Notes: generated by a model not told the origin, from the sequence alone. 10,851 nt of DNA from Clostridiales bacterium (GCA_003537755.1 DPQS01000046.1:14942-25792), one strand, 5' to 3'. Positions 1 through 6,580 are shown, counted from the stretch's first letter. Program-made: numbers and translations.

Positions 1-678
1 CGGGGCGGCGCAGGCGACAATGGTTCCGTCCTGCATTACCGCCACTTTGTTTGCCAGCGAAAACACCTGTTCCAGTCTGTGCTCGACAAGCACCACCGTC
101 ACGCCCTGTTCCTCGTTGAGTTTGCGAAGTTTTGTCAGAAAATCCTCCGCCGCAACGGGGTCGAGTTGCGCAGTCGGCTCGTCAAGCAGCAGCACTTTCG
201 GGTCGGCAACCAGTACCGAAGCAAGGTTGACAAGTTGCTTTTGTCCGCCGGACAACTCGCACGTGCGCTTGTCGAAAAGGTCGGCTATGCCCAGCACGCC
301 GCAGACTTCGGCGACCTTGGCGCGTATTTCGCCCGTCGTCATGCCAAGGCTTTCGGCGCAAAAAGCAAGTTCGTGCCAAACCTTGTCGGTGACAATCTGC
401 GCGTCGGGGTTCTGCATTACAAATCCGATTTGCGAAACGCCGCTGCGCATGTCAAGTTGTTCCGTTGGCACGCCGTCAAACAGCACAGTTCCGCGCGACG
501 TTCCGCATGGGGCGATAAGTGGTTTAAGCAGGCGCAACAACGTGGTTTTGCCGCACCCCGAAGCACCGCAAAGCAACACAAAATCGCCCTTTTCGACGGT
601 AAGCGAAACTCCGTCGAGAGCTTTGTTTTTTGCCCCGTTGTAGGCAAAACTTAAATTTTGGATTTCAATGAGTGCCAT
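1..678 (-). CDS. ecfA: ECF transporter ATP-binding protein (EcfA), C-terminus beyond left edge
   Basis: ATPase subunit of an energy-coupling-factor importer, expected on the cytoplasmic face bound to EcfT, where ATP hydrolysis drives uptake of a vitamin or metal. The 226 visible residues stay open to base 1, so the C-terminus is missing. Visible motifs in order: Walker A GASGCGKTT (38-46), Q-loop MQNPDAQ (Q89), signature LSGGQKQ (142-148), Walker B with catalytic Glu LLLDEPT (163-169; E167), D-loop, and switch His in VLVEHRLE (H200). The NPDAQ Q-loop and VEHRL switch are typical of EcfA rather than of drug or amino-acid ABC ATPases. The ATG at 678 follows an AAGGA ribosome site, and the first 28 nt overlap the end of ecfT, so the two are probably translationally coupled. 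ECF complexes normally carry two ATPase domains; the second, and an S component, are not in view and may lie to the left or elsewhere. It could also be the first half of a fused double ATPase. Confidence 0.93.
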   Translation of the reverse strand, partial: MALIEIQNLSFAYNGAKNKALDGVSLTVEKGDFVLLCGASGCGKTTLLRLLKPLIAPCGTSRGTVLFDGVPTEQLDMRSGVSQIGFVMQNPDAQIVTDKVWHELAFCAESLGMTTGEIRAKVAEVCGVLGIADLFDKRTCELSGGQKQLVNLASVLVADPKVLLLDEPTAQLDPVAAEDFLTKLRKLNEEQGVTVVLVEHRLEQVFSLANKVAVMQDGTIVACAAP

Positions 679-1541
679 AGTAGGTCATCCTTAATTTCGC
701 AAATAATCGGCATAACAAACACCGCACAAGCCGCCGTCAGACAAAGGATATCTTTTGCCGCAAATGTCGGCGGCGTTACCGTCGGATAGTAAGCGACGCG
801 ACAGCCGCCGAGAGCAAACATCGTTGTACCAAGGACGCCGAACGCCAGACAAAACGCCGTCAGAAGTCCGTCGGCAGCGGTAAAGTCGCAGGGGCTGTAT
901 GTCGAACGCCCGGCAAGTCCGAAACCGCGCGCACGCATGCTGTCGGCAGTTGTAACGCTGCTTTCCAGTACGTCGGTTACAAGTATACCGAACACGCGGA
1001 ACTTGTAACGTAGTTTGTCCACCACGCCCTGCCCCGAGTAAACGCCCAGCGTGCGCTGAGCCGAGTCAATCTGTTTGTAGCGGCGTTTGAATTTTGGCAC
1101 GAACGCCACCGACAGCGCAAGCAGCATGGAAAACTTCGGCAAAATTTTACCGAACAGAAATATCCATTTGTCGGTGGTCATCACCGCCGTCATGCACTTG
1201 CACCAGTAGTAAATTGCGGCAAACATAACCGACATAGCCACACCGTACAGCAAGGCTTCCAGCGTTACGGGGTTGTCGTTGAGAAAGAATAAATAGGTTT
1301 CGCCTCGGTGTACAAACGCCATATTGACAAGTACCACAAGCACCATAAGCGGGAATGTGTACGCAAGGCTCGAAGCAGTCTTTTTTACGCCGTACAAAAA
1401 GCCGCAGAACACAACCGCGCAAACAAAAGAAGCGGCAAGGACAACGGGATGCATGCTCAGCATCGTAACGGTAAGCGCGGCTACGAAAAAGACAAAAGCA
1501 GGCAACGGATGGATGCGCAAAAAGTAACGTTTTTCGTTCAT
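651..1541 (-). CDS. ecfT: ECF transporter transmembrane component (EcfT)
   Basis: Membrane scaffold of an ECF importer, linking the ATPase pair to the substrate-binding S component. The 296-residue length and layout fit EcfT/CbiQ: an N-terminal HPLP segment (11-14), several hydrophobic helices before residue 125, a long cytoplasmic coupling region (about 130-210) and C-terminal membrane helices. The second coupling motif is clear, SMRARGF (201-207). The first sits at AQRTLGV (161-167), where the usual Ala-Arg-Gly is replaced by Thr-Leu-Gly. The start was set at ATG 1541 because GGAGG stands about seven bases upstream; the reading frame is open further, to 1631, but that extension overlaps the previous gene and lacks a ribosome site. 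The stop of the upstream gene overlaps this start as ATGA, and the 3' end overlaps ecfA by 28 nt. Both overlaps point to tightly coupled expression in one operon. Confidence 0.9.
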   Translation of the reverse strand: MNEKRYFLRIHPLPAFVFFVAALTVTMLSMHPVVLAASFVCAVVFCGFLYGVKKTASSLAYTFPLMVLVVLVNMAFVHRGETYLFFLNDNPVTLEALLYGVAMSVMFAAIYYWCKCMTAVMTTDKWIFLFGKILPKFSMLLALSVAFVPKFKRRYKQIDSAQRTLGVYSGQGVVDKLRYKFRVFGILVTDVLESSVTTADSMRARGFGLAGRSTYSPCDFTAADGLLTAFCLAFGVLGTTMFALGGCRVAYYPTVTPPTFAAKDILCLTAACAVFVMPIICEIKDDLLWHSLKSKI

Positions 1542-2185
1542 ACGCACCTCCGCCAAGCCGCTTTCGGCGGTGAAACAACTGCAATTTTGTCGTAAAAAAA
1601 CGTATACGTATCCGTTTTTTGTTGCACGCATACATTTTCAACCGAAGGCGCTGTGCCAAACTCGCCGCCGACGTCGCGTCCGAGGTCGCAGGTGTACACC
1701 CACTCGATTACGTCACCGCCCTTTAGCACGTATTTGCTGCAACCATACCCCGGGAAAACGCCGTTTACCCTGTACATCCAACCAGACAATTCGCCGCAAC
1801 TGAACTCGTACAAATGATTGATACCCTTGACGTACACGCTGGAATAGTTGACGGTGTACACGCAGTCGGTGACGATTTTGCTGTATCTCGTCACTCGGCT
1901 GAAGATGTCGTACACGGTGTCTCCCTTGCGCAAAACTGCCCTGAATGTAGGCAGAATAACGCCGTCGGCAGGCACGTATTTGTCGCTTTTCAGGCTGTCG
2001 TCCAATTTGTCCCAGTTGTCCAGTATCGTGTCGCAGCGAATGCTTATCGTAACGGTTTGGCTGTCCTCGGTAATGTCATCGATGTGCGTAAGGTAGTAGT
2101 CGTCCACCGACTGCACCTTTGTACCCGACGCGACAAGGGCGACAAGCGCAACAATGACGACAATGGCAAAAAGATCCTTTTTCAT
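1538..2185 (-). CDS. Membrane-anchored or secreted DUF4430 (transcobalamin C-terminal-like) protein
   Basis: Small extracytoplasmic protein, 215 residues from the chosen start. A hydrophobic segment at about 5-20 acts as signal peptide or membrane anchor; there is no lipobox Cys. Residues about 75-175 form a DUF4430 domain: GDTVYDIF (88-95), then the core SGWMYRVNG (134-142), a G-Y-G turn, and GGDVIEWVY (156-164) ending in DVGG. DUF4430 is the bacterial relative of the C-terminal beta domain of intrinsic factor and transcobalamin, which closes over cobalamin. Four Cys fall in or near the domain (108, 130, 149, 166) and could form disulfides. An ATG at 2191 overlaps the upstream stop, but GAGGA touches it directly. 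ATG 2185 has the same ribosome site at six bases and is preferred. The last 40 residues match no family I recognise. Position directly before ecfT suggests it hands ligand to the transporter; that is inference. Confidence 0.82.
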   Translation of the reverse strand: MKKDLFAIVVIVALVALVASGTKVQSVDDYYLTHIDDITEDSQTVTISIRCDTILDNWDKLDDSLKSDKYVPADGVILPTFRAVLRKGDTVYDIFSRVTRYSKIVTDCVYTVNYSSVYVKGINHLYEFSCGELSGWMYRVNGVFPGYGCSKYVLKGGDVIEWVYTCDLGRDVGGEFGTAPSVENVCVQQKTDTYTFFYDKIAVVSPPKAAWRRCV

Positions 2186-2187
2186 CG

Positions 2188-4062
2188 TCATTCCTCACTT
2201 TCGGGCATTTTTTCCGCCGCACGTTTTTTACGTCTTGCGCGGACGTGAAACACGACAAACACAGCAAGCGCGGCAATAATCACCACCGCCGCAGCCGACA
2301 CCAGTGCGGCAACGGTCAGGTTGTCCACCTGAGTTTTAGCACGTACAAGTCCCTCGACATCCGTCGGTTCCAGCCGTGTTTTGTCGTACTCGGACAACGC
2401 CTCGTATCGCGCATACAACAGGTAAACGACATCTTTGTCGGCAAGGGTTATGTTGTCAAAGGGGTACAGTTTTTCCTTAATGTCGGCGGCAAGCGAAGCA
2501 ATTTCCGATTCCAGCTCATCGATACGATTTTTGTACAAGTCAAGTTTTGCAACGTATACCTGCTTGCCGTCAAAGTCGAAACAATTGTTTATTTTCGCCC
2601 ACAACCTTACAACTTCCGCTTTGTATTGCAATGTAATGACTGTCGGCAAATTGTCAACAGACTGCCTGTCAACGTCGGTAAACTCAAACAACGTTTGCAC
2701 GTCGTCGTTTCTTTCATTGTAGCGTATATCTTCTTGTTCATACTCTACGCCGGACTTTTCAAGCAACGCCGACAATTTGTGATAGTTTGTAACGTAACTT
2801 CTTTCGCTTGTTTCAATGTTACGATATTTTGCATACGTATCGACAATTTGCTGCAATTCCGCGTTTTCGTCAAGCAAATTTATTTCCGAAATCACTTCAT
2901 CGATCTGCATTTTGAGTTCCGAAGGCTGTTCGTTGCGAAGATCGAACAATCTGCGGTTACCGTCACGTAGCCGCAACAATGACGTAAGTCCGTACAACAC
3001 CTGTTCGCCCGTCATCGTGTTTGATTTGTCGGGGCTTGACGACGGATTTTCGGCATCGTAAGTAAAAGAATGAATAAAACCGCCGTCGCTGTTGCGATAC
3101 TTCAAAATACCGTCAACAAGCGTTTTACCCTTTTTAATAAAGTCCGCTTCCTTGCTCGGGTCGCGCCCGAGACTACACAACGCAACAGCAACCCACACGG
3201 TGCTTTCGCAGTTTTGAGTGCCCCACGAAATAAAATCGCCGTCATCCTGTTGCAATTGTCCGAGTGCAAACAATGCCTTGTCCACGCACTGCCTTACGGT
3301 GGAAGTAATCTTCGCGCCGCTGTTGTCAATGTTTTTGTTTACGTAGGTATACCGCACTTCGCTGTTGTAGTAAGGTGCAAGCGCAGTAACGCACATTGCG
3401 GTAATGTCCGGATCGGCACCGCTCCCGACAAGGTTCCAACCACCGTCGGCAAGTTGTCGTCCAAGAAGAGCAACGATGATGTCGCCCCTGTCGTAGTATG
3501 CCTCCTCCGGCACGGCGTACATTTTGCTGTCCAACGCAATCAGCGCCCAGATGTATCCGTTTATTCCCTGTCTGCCAAGTATTCCCTTCCCGTTGCCGTC
3601 AACGCGGTTGTAAGTACCGTCGGCAATCAGGTCGATGTCACCGTTGTTGCCCGCACGCCTCGGGTTGCCGCCGCAAGCCGTCAACGCAAGCGAAATACGA
3701 TGCCATTCCGTAGCTTTGGCTTTACTCAGTTTGTCGTCGGTATCGTATTTTTTCGACACGTAATCGTTTACCGAAGCCTTGTACCCGTCAAAATTGTCGG
3801 ATATTCCTGCTCTTGCCAGTCCAAACGGATACCAGTCACCCGGGGTACTTCCGGACAGCGACAACATCTCTTCGCCAAGCAGATTTTCCTCTGCGTCGAT
3901 ACCAAGCGACGATTTTTTCCAGTTTACAAGTTGCTGCCGCACGTCAGCAAGGTCACAATCGGCAACGGTTTCTGCGATTGCAGCGCAAAAGGCAACGGGC
4001 GACAACAAAATCGTTGCCGCCAGCACAATAAATGCAATTGCCGAAATTATTTTCGTTGTCAT
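2188..4062 (-). CDS. Secreted, C-terminally anchored alpha/alpha-barrel protein (prenyltransferase/intrinsic-factor-like fold)
   Basis: Surface protein of 624 residues. An N-terminal signal sequence (about 1-30) is followed by a toroid-type helical domain (about 60-375). This contains WYPFGLARAG (77-86) and three QW-like repeats: LADGGW (204-209), LGQLQQDDGDF (267-277) and NSDGGF (324-329). Such repeats occur in terpene cyclases and prenyltransferases and, without catalysis, in the alpha6/alpha6 barrel of intrinsic factor and transcobalamin. No Asp-rich cyclase motif is visible, so binding is likelier than catalysis. Residues 376-580 are helical and include an LADKDVVYLLYARYEAL stretch like the spacer repeats of Firmicutes surface proteins. 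A membrane helix (582-605) and a basic tail anchor the C-terminus. The frame is open to a TTG at 4104, but ATG 4062 has AAGGG nine bases upstream and starts the signal peptide properly. The stop lies two bases before the next start. With the flanking DUF4430 proteins it would supply the second half of an intrinsic-factor-like ligand trap. Confidence 0.83.
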   Translation of the reverse strand: MTTKIISAIAFIVLAATILLSPVAFCAAIAETVADCDLADVRQQLVNWKKSSLGIDAEENLLGEEMLSLSGSTPGDWYPFGLARAGISDNFDGYKASVNDYVSKKYDTDDKLSKAKATEWHRISLALTACGGNPRRAGNNGDIDLIADGTYNRVDGNGKGILGRQGINGYIWALIALDSKMYAVPEEAYYDRGDIIVALLGRQLADGGWNLVGSGADPDITAMCVTALAPYYNSEVRYTYVNKNIDNSGAKITSTVRQCVDKALFALGQLQQDDGDFISWGTQNCESTVWVAVALCSLGRDPSKEADFIKKGKTLVDGILKYRNSDGGFIHSFTYDAENPSSSPDKSNTMTGEQVLYGLTSLLRLRDGNRRLFDLRNEQPSELKMQIDEVISEINLLDENAELQQIVDTYAKYRNIETSERSYVTNYHKLSALLEKSGVEYEQEDIRYNERNDDVQTLFEFTDVDRQSVDNLPTVITLQYKAEVVRLWAKINNCFDFDGKQVYVAKLDLYKNRIDELESEIASLAADIKEKLYPFDNITLADKDVVYLLYARYEALSEYDKTRLEPTDVEGLVRAKTQVDNLTVAALVSAAAVVIIAALAVFVVFHVRARRKKRAAEKMPESEE

Positions 4063-4074
4063 AATCGTTTGCCC

Positions 4075-4138
4075 TTGTTTTGCAGTATTTTTACAAAAAG
4101 TCAAAACTCACGTTACCTCGTTTGCCGATGCAAAACAA
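4075..4138 (-). repeat. Intercistronic inverted repeat next to a ribosome site
   Basis: In the 77-bp gap between the lipoprotein gene and the barrel gene, TTGTTTTGC (4138-4130, minus strand) is perfectly complementary to GCAAAACAA (4083-4075). The 9-bp stem encloses 46 nt, and its 3' arm runs into the AAGGG ribosome site at 4076-4072. It has no U-tract, so it is not a terminator. It could tune translation of the barrel protein or mark an RNA processing point; neither is shown. Confidence 0.5.
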
Positions 4139-4139
4139 A

Positions 4140-5948
4140 TCACAACGCGTAGTATTCGCGAAGCGTCTTTGTCGCATTGTCAACCACGCTTTGTTCCACG
4201 TCCCAATCGGTAACAACGGCAAGCACTTCGTCAAGTTTTGCGCGACCCTTGCCGCCAAAGTTTGCCGCCGCTATTTTTGCCATAGCGGTATTAAAATCAC
4301 CGTAATCGGCGTCGTTTTGCGAAATTGCAGGCATAAATCCGCCCATCGCCTCTGAGCCGCCTATATCCGCGCCGTAAGCAAGAGTAAATCTTATTTGCAC
4401 CACGTCGCCGTCCACCGGATCGTAATCTGCCATTCCGTAATTGGCAAACATCCCGTTTATGCTGTACATCCATCCGGAGTAGGAGTTGTAACAAAATTCG
4501 CCAAGGCTGTACGTACCGTCACCGGGCGAAATACTTGTTTCGTCAACGGTCATGTTATTTGCGGCAAGAACCTCGGCAAGACGTTCGTTTACAACGTTAT
4601 CCGGGATATCAAGTCCGTTGAGCGACGACAGATAAAAGCCGCTGTCAAGACTTCCCGTAAAATCCATCGTCCAGCCCTTTTCTTCAATCAACGTTTTGAG
4701 ATACTGAGGAAATTTACCGTTTTGGTAAACCTTGACAATCGTCGGTTCGAGAATATAACCCACGCCTACGGTAAATCCGTCAATGCTTACCACAACTTCG
4801 CCGATACAACCGTCGGCATCGGGTCCGACATAGCAAACGCGGTACAAACGCTCGACGGTTTTGTCGCCCGACGTCAGAACAACCTTTATCAGTGCCGTTT
4901 TGTCAAGACCGTTTGCAAAGCCGCCCTCGGTAACAAACAACTTGTAACTGGTGGCATTGCCGTCGCTCCACACCGTAGAGATTTCCGTCGAAGTAAGTTG
5001 CGTAAATTCGTCGTTGTCGTCGGAAACGTCGAAATCGGCATAAAACGCCACATTGCTGTCGGCAAGTTTGTTGCCCTCGGCATCCGTTGCCGTAAGCGTA
5101 AACGCAACCACATTGCCGCGATATTGCTTGTTGGCGGCAAGGGTCATTTTGGCAAACTTCGGCAACGAAGAGTCATAAACAACAGTGAAATTTTCGGTGT
5201 AATGCATACGTCCTACAGCGCCGCCTACGGTGACGTTGTATGTTCCGTCCGCGGCAAACGCAAGGGTGTATTTGTCGTTCGTGCCGTCAACCGAGGTTTC
5301 GCCAATGGCAACTTTTGCCTCGCATTGATCTTCACCATAACGCACAACCGCATTGAATGCGTAAGCACTGTCGCCGGTAGTAACGTCGTACAAATCCGTA
5401 ACCACGGTAAACCCTTTGTAATCTATTTCGTAGGTTTTTTCCAGCACATCATCGCCGCGAGTTGCCTTGACGACAAACGTATTGTTGCCTTTTTCAAGCG
5501 TTGCGACATACAGTCCTTCTTTGCCGACAGGCAAAACGTTGCCGTTGTAAGTTACCGTCACCGCGTCGGCGGTCGACGTTGCCGCAACTTCAAACGCAAT
5601 CACGTCGTTTACAATTTCCGCCGTTTCGATGTTGCACGAAACGACAAGATTTTCCTTCCATGCGGCTACAAGCGTAATGTTTGCGTTGACGGTTATTTTC
5701 GTCACCGTTTCGCCTTCCAATGCCCAACCGACAAATTGCCAATTATCTTTTTGCGGAACATATTTTGTCAGGTCAACGACATCGCCTTCCGCGACGGTAA
5801 TCGTCGCTTCTTTCATCGTGCCGCCATTAGCGTCAAACGTGACGGTGTACGTTTTCACGGCAGGTTCGCTTTCGCAGCCAACCGCAGCAAAAAGGCACAC
5901 ACCAAGCATTACGACAAGCGCAACGACAAACAACAGTTTCTTTTTCAT
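4140..5948 (-). CDS. Surface lipoprotein: InlB B-repeat, Ig-like region and C-terminal DUF4430 domain
   Basis: Lipoprotein of 602 residues, first gene of the operon. A signal peptide ends in the lipobox AAVGC, giving lipid-modified Cys25. Residues 34-98 form an InlB-type B-repeat (VTFDANGG at 36-43, FVGWALEGE at 72-80, ITLVAAW at 91-97). Residues about 99-380 are beta-rich and Ig-like, probably a spacer lifting the binding domain off the membrane. Residues about 385-530 are a DUF4430 domain with the same core as the smaller paralogue: SGWMYSING (491-499), a GMADY strand, GDVVQIRF and ADIGG. A helical tail of about 70 residues follows. The DUF4430 fold is that of the cobalamin-closing domain of transcobalamin. 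ATG 5948 follows GGAG at normal spacing. An intrinsic terminator lies 80 bp upstream, so expression may depend on read-through from the leader or on a weak local promoter. The ligand is unknown; a vitamin-like ligand is inferred from the ECF genes downstream. Confidence 0.87.
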   Translation of the reverse strand: MKKKLLFVVALVVMLGVCLFAAVGCESEPAVKTYTVTFDANGGTMKEATITVAEGDVVDLTKYVPQKDNWQFVGWALEGETVTKITVNANITLVAAWKENLVVSCNIETAEIVNDVIAFEVAATSTADAVTVTYNGNVLPVGKEGLYVATLEKGNNTFVVKATRGDDVLEKTYEIDYKGFTVVTDLYDVTTGDSAYAFNAVVRYGEDQCEAKVAIGETSVDGTNDKYTLAFAADGTYNVTVGGAVGRMHYTENFTVVYDSSLPKFAKMTLAANKQYRGNVVAFTLTATDAEGNKLADSNVAFYADFDVSDDNDEFTQLTSTEISTVWSDGNATSYKLFVTEGGFANGLDKTALIKVVLTSGDKTVERLYRVCYVGPDADGCIGEVVVSIDGFTVGVGYILEPTIVKVYQNGKFPQYLKTLIEEKGWTMDFTGSLDSGFYLSSLNGLDIPDNVVNERLAEVLAANNMTVDETSISPGDGTYSLGEFCYNSYSGWMYSINGMFANYGMADYDPVDGDVVQIRFTLAYGADIGGSEAMGGFMPAISQNDADYGDFNTAMAKIAAANFGGKGRAKLDEVLAVVTDWDVEQSVVDNATKTLREYYAL

Positions 5949-6028
5949 TTGTTCTCCAACCTTGTGTGTATTTCAAACAGCGTTTACTCTTTGGCAAATC
6001 TTTGTTTTGCGACGTTTGCTCTATTCAC

Positions 6029-6058
6029 AAAAAAAAGTGCTGCCGAAAAAGGTAGCAC
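6029..6058 (-). terminator. Intrinsic terminator before the lipoprotein gene
   Basis: On the minus strand GTGCTACC (6058-6051) pairs with GGCAGCAC (6044-6037) across a six-base loop. This is an 8-bp stem with one A-C mismatch, followed at once by eight T (6036-6029). It ends the RNA started at 6439-6467 and sits 80 bp before the lipoprotein start. That is the position expected either of an attenuator or of the end of a separate small RNA gene. Confidence 0.78.
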
Positions 6059-6331
6059 GTTTCACACCACAACGTAACAGACCCGACAGACTTACCGACT
6101 TATGCAGCTACACTCGCAGACACGTACACGTTTTGTTTCCGGACTTGTGACAAACTTGTTTTGCATTTGCCGTCGTTTTCTTCGTTTAGCGACGACAGCC
6201 GAAGCACGACTTGCGGCAATTTTGCAATACAAGCCCGGGTGGCAAACCGTAACAACGGAAACAGACACCACCGCGACTGCCCGAGGCAACAAGCGGAAAA
6301 CATGTGCGAATGTTGTGCAAATACGGCAATG

Positions 6332-6407
6332 GCGGTTGTTCGGGAATCGAACCCGATGTCTAATATGCGCGACAATGCCGCGCAACGTTCTACTCAGTTT
6401 ACAACTT
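6332..6407 (-). other. tRNA-like domain (degenerate cloverleaf with canonical T-arm)
   Basis: A perfect T-arm is visible: TCGGG / CCCGA stem with loop TTCGATT (6356-6340, minus strand). Upstream is a 6-bp arm TGCGCG / CGCGCA with a seven-base loop (6384-6366). Both are closed by GTTGT (6405-6401) pairing with ACAAC (6339-6335). The span of 76 nt fits a tRNA. However, the D-arm does not fold, the outer two acceptor pairs mismatch, the anticodon-like loop GCATTGT lacks U33, and the variable region is nine bases. It may be a decayed tRNA, or a T-loop module inside a larger RNA. Confidence 0.45.
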
Positions 6408-6438
6408 TTCAAGCCGGGCACACTATTTGATTGGCTTT

Positions 6439-6467
6439 ATTTTATATTATTTATTGACTTTTGTAAA
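6439..6467 (-). promoter_or_regulatory. Sigma-A-type promoter of the leader RNA/operon
   Basis: TTTACA (6467-6462) and TAAAAT (6444-6439) on the minus strand each match the consensus at five of six positions and are 17 bp apart, in a locally AT-rich stretch. The expected start of transcription is near 6432, just after the terminator of the upstream unit. Confidence 0.65.
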
Positions 6468-6471
6468 GTCA
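6455..6471. promoter_or_regulatory. Perfect dyad over the -35 box, probable operator
   Basis: TGACTTT (6455-6461) and AAAGTCA (6465-6471) are perfect inverted arms separated by three bases. The dyad covers the whole -35 box of the leader promoter, the classic place for a repressor to block RNA polymerase. I cannot assign a regulator family; no regulator gene is in the window. Confidence 0.55.
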
Positions 6472-6545
6472 TTGCAAACGATTGCGGCAAACAATGTGTC
6501 CGCCATCTGCCGTAGTGAAGCCCGCATAGCCAAAAACCACGGCAC

Positions 6546-6579
6546 AAAAAAAATGCGCCTGCCAAAAATGGCAGGCGCA
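6546..6579 (-). terminator. Strong intrinsic terminator after the TerD-like gene and tandem RNA
   Basis: TGCGCCTGCCA and TGGCAGGCGCA form a perfect 11-bp stem (6554-6579) with a four-base loop. On the minus strand it is followed by eight T (6553-6546). It begins one base after the second tandem RNA unit, so it fixes the direction and 3' end of that RNA. Confidence 0.92.
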
Positions 6580-6580
6580 C

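Larger units (their letters stand above)
6029..6432 (-). ncRNA. Structured leader RNA or independent small RNA of about 400 nt
   Basis: The stretch between a good promoter and an intrinsic terminator has no convincing protein gene but many stems. In 5' to 3' order on the minus strand: a tRNA-like branched domain (6407-6332); a hairpin where GGTGG pairs with CCACC, containing CCGT-TGTT-ACGG; GCCG-C-AAG / CUU-CGGC with a five-base loop; GTCGTCG pairing with CGACGGC; ACGTT pairing with AACGT; then the terminator. An early GCCCGG can pair with a later CCGGGC over long range. It could be a transcription attenuator or riboswitch for the downstream operon, or a stand-alone RNA. I looked for the cobalamin riboswitch, T-box, RNase P and SRP signatures and do not see them. 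The 5' end is predicted from promoter spacing only. Confidence 0.5.

Noticed and set aside
2188..4062. Terpene cyclase or squalene-hopene cyclase
   Set aside because: The repeats are of the right type, but the DxDD-type catalytic motif is absent and the protein is secreted and anchored.
4092..4109. Second operator-like copy, TGACTTTTTGTAAA
   Set aside because: It resembles one half of the 6455-6471 dyad but lacks the second arm and sits inside the operon.
3070..4152. Plus-strand open frame (360 codons) opposite the barrel gene
   Set aside because: It is antisense to a protein with signal peptide, QW-like repeats and anchor. No ribosome site or domain supports it.
4395..6077. Long plus-strand open frame (560 codons) opposite the lipoprotein gene
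   Set aside because: It is antisense to a gene with a clear lipobox, B-repeat and DUF4430 domain. The translated sequence has no recognisable domain and is rich in Arg, Val and His, as expected of a complementary shadow.
6100..6375. Minus-strand frame of 91 codons across the leader RNA
   Set aside because: It begins inside the tRNA-like domain, lacks a ribosome site and crosses several RNA stems. Only its end is of interest, as a possible tmRNA tag, and that is treated separately.
5949..6545. Cobalamin riboswitch upstream of the operon
   Set aside because: Expected from the operon's likely ligand, but the conserved B12-box and GCCACUG-type core are not seen on the minus strand.
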